Assembly: GCA_022865545.1 (NCBI GenBank)
Contig: JALHTA010000026.1
Span: 1-8,376 of the forward strand
Source: Actinomycetota bacterium
Lineage (GTDB): Bacteria; Actinomycetota; Humimicrobiia; Humimicrobiales; Humimicrobiaceae
DNA length: 8,376 nt
Direction: 5' to 3'
Shown here: one piece after another, positions 6,476-8,376 of the stretch
Layout of the letters: each line of letters starts with the position of its first letter
Numbering within the stretch: position 1 is the stretch's first letter
Made by a program: the position numbers and the translations under genes
The notes under the pieces: model-generated
Seen by the model: the letters and a program-made list of their open reading frames with translations, nothing else
The model's database searches: none
Told to the model about the DNA's origin: nothing

Positions 6476-7395
6476 TTAGTTTCCTCATCTTTTATAAGGT
6501 CCAGGTATATTTCTTCAAGCGATGCCTTGATCTCATTTAAATACAAGATATCTATATTATTAGAAGTAAGTTCCCTGATGATACCAGGATTTGATTTTTC
6601 AGGTTCACTTACAAGCAGGATTGCTTTATTCTTATTTGTATCTACTTCAAGTATGTTCTTGATATTTTTTAAGACGGGAAGAAATCTGGTGGCATCATCT
6701 CTGAAGACAATTTCTACTTTCCTGTGCTTGTCATGATTTTGAAGCTCTCCAAGTGATGCTATTTTTATTATCTTTTTTTTAATGAAGCATATCCTACCCG
6801 AGAGGTTTGAAGCTTCTGTTAGATTATGGGTGCAGAGAAATATGGTTATCTTTTCCTTTTTAAGGCTTTCTATAAAACTTCTTACCATATGGGCACTTTC
6901 AGGGTCAAGTCCAGCCGTGGGTTCATCCAGGAAAAGTATTCTGGGTTCATGGATAAGCGCACGGGTCAATGCAAGTTTCTGTTTCATGCCTTTAGAATAG
7001 GTGCCGGCAAGGTCATCCTTTCTCTGCCAGAGACCAAACATCTTAAGATATTTTTCTATATTGGCCTTCCTCTGCTTATCCGGCATATCATAGAAGCTTG
7101 AAAAATAATCAAGATTATCATATGCGGATATCTTCTCATATAGTCCGGGCGACTCAGTCAGGAGCCCGATAATGGACCTTATATGTTCTCCACCGGTCTT
7201 TGGGTCCTTGTCATCGATAGTAATACTACCTGAGGTGGGGGAAATAAGAGTAGACAGCATCCTGATCGTTGTGGTCTTTCCGGCCCCATTAGGACCAAGG
7301 AAACCAAATATCTCACCTTCATCTATATCAAAGGATATATCTTGAACGGCTACTACTGTCTCAAATTCTTTTGTAAGATTTTTAACACTTATCAT
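6472..7395 (-). CDS. ABC exporter ATP-binding protein (DrrA/NatA-like)
   Basis: The ATPase that powers the adjacent permease. Motifs in the 307-residue protein are Walker A GPNGAGKTT (34-42), signature YSKGMKQK (133-140, a variant of LSGGQ common in this subfamily), Walker B ILFLDEPT (153-160, catalytic E158), D-loop AGLD (161-164) and switch His H190. The Q-loop position reads LLTESPGLY, with Glu (E81) in place of the usual Gln, as in several export ATPases of the DrrA/CcmA type. Residues about 220-307 form the C-terminal regulatory extension typical of ABC-2 partners. The start at 7395 has no ribosome binding site, and a likely -10 box ends 8 bases upstream, so the mRNA may be leaderless. 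It is the first gene of a two-gene operon, divergent from the PadR regulator gene that probably controls it. Confidence 0.95.
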   Translation of the reverse strand: MISVKNLTKEFETVVAVQDISFDIDEGEIFGFLGPNGAGKTTTIRMLSTLISPTSGSITIDDKDPKTGGEHIRSIIGLLTESPGLYEKISAYDNLDYFSSFYDMPDKQRKANIEKYLKMFGLWQRKDDLAGTYSKGMKQKLALTRALIHEPRILFLDEPTAGLDPESAHMVRSFIESLKKEKITIFLCTHNLTEASNLSGRICFIKKKIIKIASLGELQNHDKHRKVEIVFRDDATRFLPVLKNIKNILEVDTNKNKAILLVSEPEKSNPGIIRELTSNNIDILYLNEIKASLEEIYLDLIKDEETK

Positions 7396-7403
7396 ATGAA
7401 AAA

Positions 7404-7431
7404 ATTTTACAGCTTATATAAAAAAAATCAA
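7404..7431 (-). promoter_or_regulatory. Putative promoter of the ABC exporter operon, near-leaderless
   Basis: Read on the minus strand, TTGATT (7431-7426) and TAAAAT (7409-7404) are 16 bases apart. Transcription would begin at about 7397, only two or so bases before the ATG at 7395. This fits the absence of any ribosome binding site. A weaker alternative, TTACTG-16-TAATAT, lies further upstream within the palindrome region and would leave a longer leader that still lacks a ribosome binding site. Confidence 0.45.
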
Positions 7432-7443
7432 TAGTTTTAAGAG

Positions 7444-7472
7444 TTGTAATAATATTACATAAGTGTTATATT
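7444..7472 (+). promoter_or_regulatory. Putative promoter of the PadR regulator gene
   Basis: TTGTAA (7444-7449) and TATATT (7467-7472) are 17 bases apart, with expected start near 7479. The -35 and spacer are covered by the palindrome at 7445-7459. A perfect TATAAT at 7490-7495 is an alternative -10 that would place the start on the ATG itself, but it has no good -35. Confidence 0.45.
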
Positions 7473-7480
7473 ACAGTAAT
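7445..7480. promoter_or_regulatory. Cluster of four GTAAT/ATTAC half-sites, likely PadR operator region
   Basis: Two adjacent perfect palindromes share one half-site: TGTAAT-AAT-ATTACA (7445-7459) and ATTAC-A-GTAAT (7470-7480). Half-sites are at 7446-7450, 7454-7458, 7470-7474 and 7476-7480; the two ATTAC copies are 16 bases apart. PadR-family operators are typically dyads of the ATGT-N8-ACAT kind, and the first palindrome has TGT-N9-ACA. The cluster overlaps the PadR promoter and lies just upstream of the ABC promoter, fitting control of both. The pattern is direct; the protein that binds it is inferred. Confidence 0.6.
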
Positions 7481-7500
7481 GGAATATATTATAATCTTTA

Positions 7501-8058
7501 ATGATGATGTCTTATAAAAATAAATTGTCAAATATTGAGTTTATGCTTGCACAGATCATATGGGAGCTGGAAATTGCTTCTGGTTACAGGATAAATAAAA
7601 TCATCATTGAACGGCAATATAGAAACTGGGCTGACATAGGTACAACTTCAGTCTATTCAGGATTAGAAAAATTGAGACGAAGAAGGCTTATTGACTCTAA
7701 ATTTATGGATAAAAAGTTTGGCAAAGGTCCGGTACCTAAACTATTTAAACTCACCGCCGAAGGTAAAAAAATATTAAAAGAAGAAGTTATTAAGTCCCTG
7801 GAGTTTTCCCGGGAGAGAGATAAGAGGTTTGAGCTTAGTCTTGCGGCGAGCCCAATACTCAAGACTTCCGAATTCAGGAAGGCACTTTTTTCAAGAATAG
7901 ATTTTTTAAGAGAAAGCCATAAGATAATAGAGCAAAAATTCAAAGTAGATGGTGGGGATAAGCTTCCTTTGCATGTAAAAGCTCTTTTCAAGCATTCACT
8001 TTTTCTAATAAGCAATGAGATAGATTTTACCGGTGAGATCATCAGACAGGTCAAATAA
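7501..8058 (+). CDS. PadR-family transcriptional regulator
   Basis: A 185-residue regulator with an N-terminal winged helix (about 9-95). SGYRINKIIIE (27-37), the block WADIGTTSVYSGLEKLRRRRLI (43-64) and KGPVPKLFKLTAEGKKIL (75-92) are the PadR family signatures. The C-terminal part (about 96-185) is mostly helical and matches the longer PadR subgroup with a dimerisation or ligand region. PadR proteins of this type commonly repress a neighbouring ABC or multidrug exporter and release DNA on binding a drug or other small ligand. The gene is divergent from the ABC operon across a spacer rich in dyad symmetry, which supports that role. Three ATG codons in a row (7501, 7504, 7507) make the exact first residue uncertain and no strong ribosome binding site is visible. 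Confidence 0.9.
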   Translation: MMMSYKNKLSNIEFMLAQIIWELEIASGYRINKIIIERQYRNWADIGTTSVYSGLEKLRRRRLIDSKFMDKKFGKGPVPKLFKLTAEGKKILKEEVIKSLEFSRERDKRFELSLAASPILKTSEFRKALFSRIDFLRESHKIIEQKFKVDGGDKLPLHVKALFKHSLFLISNEIDFTGEIIRQVK

Positions 8059-8062
8059 TTTT

Positions 8063-8081
8063 TTTATTTAATATAAATAAA
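8063..8081. repeat. AT-only palindrome between the PadR gene and the BtrH-like gene
   Basis: Perfect 8-base arms TTTATTTA-ATA-TAAATAAA start 4 bases after the padR stop codon and run into the ribosome binding site AAAGGA (8079-8084) of the next gene. It lacks G or C, so it would be a poor terminator stem. It could be an operator, an mRNA hairpin affecting translation, or chance in AT-rich DNA. Confidence 0.4.
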
Positions 8082-8090
8082 GGATAGACC

Positions 8091-8376
8091 ATGACAAATG
8101 TAATTAAAAATTTCAAACCGTTTAACGGTCAGCATTGCGAAACAACAGCAACCGGTTCGCTTCTAAATCAAATTGGAATTGAACTTTCCGAACCAATACT
8201 TTTTGGATTGGGAGAGGGGCTGGGTTTTATTTTCTGGAATATGAAGATAATGGGTTTCCCCTTTATTGGTGGAAGGATAAAACAAGATACTTTAACCAAA
8301 AATATTTCTACAAATCTAAACTTAAAATTGGAAGTTAAGGAGACTTCATCAATAAAAAAAGCCTGGGTAAATGTTA
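8091..8376 (+). CDS. BtrH N-terminal domain protein, 3' truncated by the window
   Basis: The frame is open from ATG 8091 to the window edge (95 full codons). Ribosome binding site AAAGGA (8079-8084) ends 6 bases before the ATG. The N-terminus has FNGQHCETTATGSLL (11-25), with an adjacent His-Cys (H15, C16), then LSEPILFGLGEGLGFIFW (32-49) and FPFIGGR (56-62). This is the pattern of the BtrH N-terminal domain, a cysteine-dependent fold named after the butirosin enzyme that transfers an acyl group from carrier protein to the aminoglycoside; C16 is the likely nucleophile. Proteins with this domain outside butirosin clusters are mostly uncharacterised, so a specific reaction cannot be claimed. 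It lies 32 bases after padR in the same direction, so it is probably in that transcript and part of the exporter module. Confidence 0.75.
   Translation, partial: MTNVIKNFKPFNGQHCETTATGSLLNQIGIELSEPILFGLGEGLGFIFWNMKIMGFPFIGGRIKQDTLTKNISTNLNLKLEVKETSSIKKAWVNV

Noticed and set aside
6060..6479. 139-codon open frame on the plus strand opposite the ABC permease
   Set aside because: It is antisense to a clear ABC-2 permease; the hydrophobic, Ile/Ser-rich translation is what the complement of a membrane protein gene gives.
1..8376. CRISPR array, tRNA/rRNA, insertion sequence or phage genes
   Set aside because: No regularly spaced repeats, cloverleaf-like sequence, transposase or integrase coding, or terminal inverted repeats were seen by eye.

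Overview
The window reads as chromosomal DNA of a low-GC, anaerobic-type bacterium, most likely a clostridial or related Bacillota lineage. The reasons are AT-rich spacers, heavy use of ATA, AGA and AGG codons, GGAGG-type ribosome binding sites, a small Cys-rich protein linked to feoB, and an iron-type alcohol dehydrogenase. The taxonomic call is an inference from composition and gene content. I saw no RNA gene, CRISPR array, insertion sequence or phage gene.

Left part (1-3723), ferrous iron. After the tail of a GGDEF diguanylate cyclase comes a short DtxR/MntR-family metalloregulator (249-698). It is followed by feoA (850-1269), feoB (1269-3422, overlapping feoA by one base) and a 57-63 residue FeoB-associated Cys-rich membrane protein. 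The regulator gene and feoA each have a sigma70-type promoter with a 17-base spacer. In both, the same operator core, TTAG-N6-CTAA, starts on the last base of the -10 box. This is strong sequence evidence for one metal-responsive circuit in which the regulator probably represses itself and feoAB. FeoA has an unusual Gly/Pro-rich N-terminal extension of about 65 residues.

Middle (3745-5648), metabolism. An SGNH-fold esterase lies 21 bases after the Cys-rich gene, followed by a YqhD/BdhA-like NADPH-dependent iron-type alcohol dehydrogenase. They may be read through from feo or use weak internal promoters. An ester/alcohol link between them is inference.

Right part (5684-8376), an ABC exporter module. 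On the minus strand an ABC ATPase and an ABC-2 permease overlap by 4 bases. Divergent from them is a PadR-family regulator, followed by the start of a BtrH-N-domain protein cut by the window edge. The 105-base divergent intergenic region holds four copies of the GTAAT/ATTAC half-site arranged as two palindromes, the likely binding region for PadR. The ABC promoter seems to start transcription almost at the ATG, so that mRNA may be leaderless. The module looks like a PadR-controlled efflux or peptide/antibiotic-response system with a possible acyltransferase or thiol enzyme attached; its substrate is not visible from sequence.
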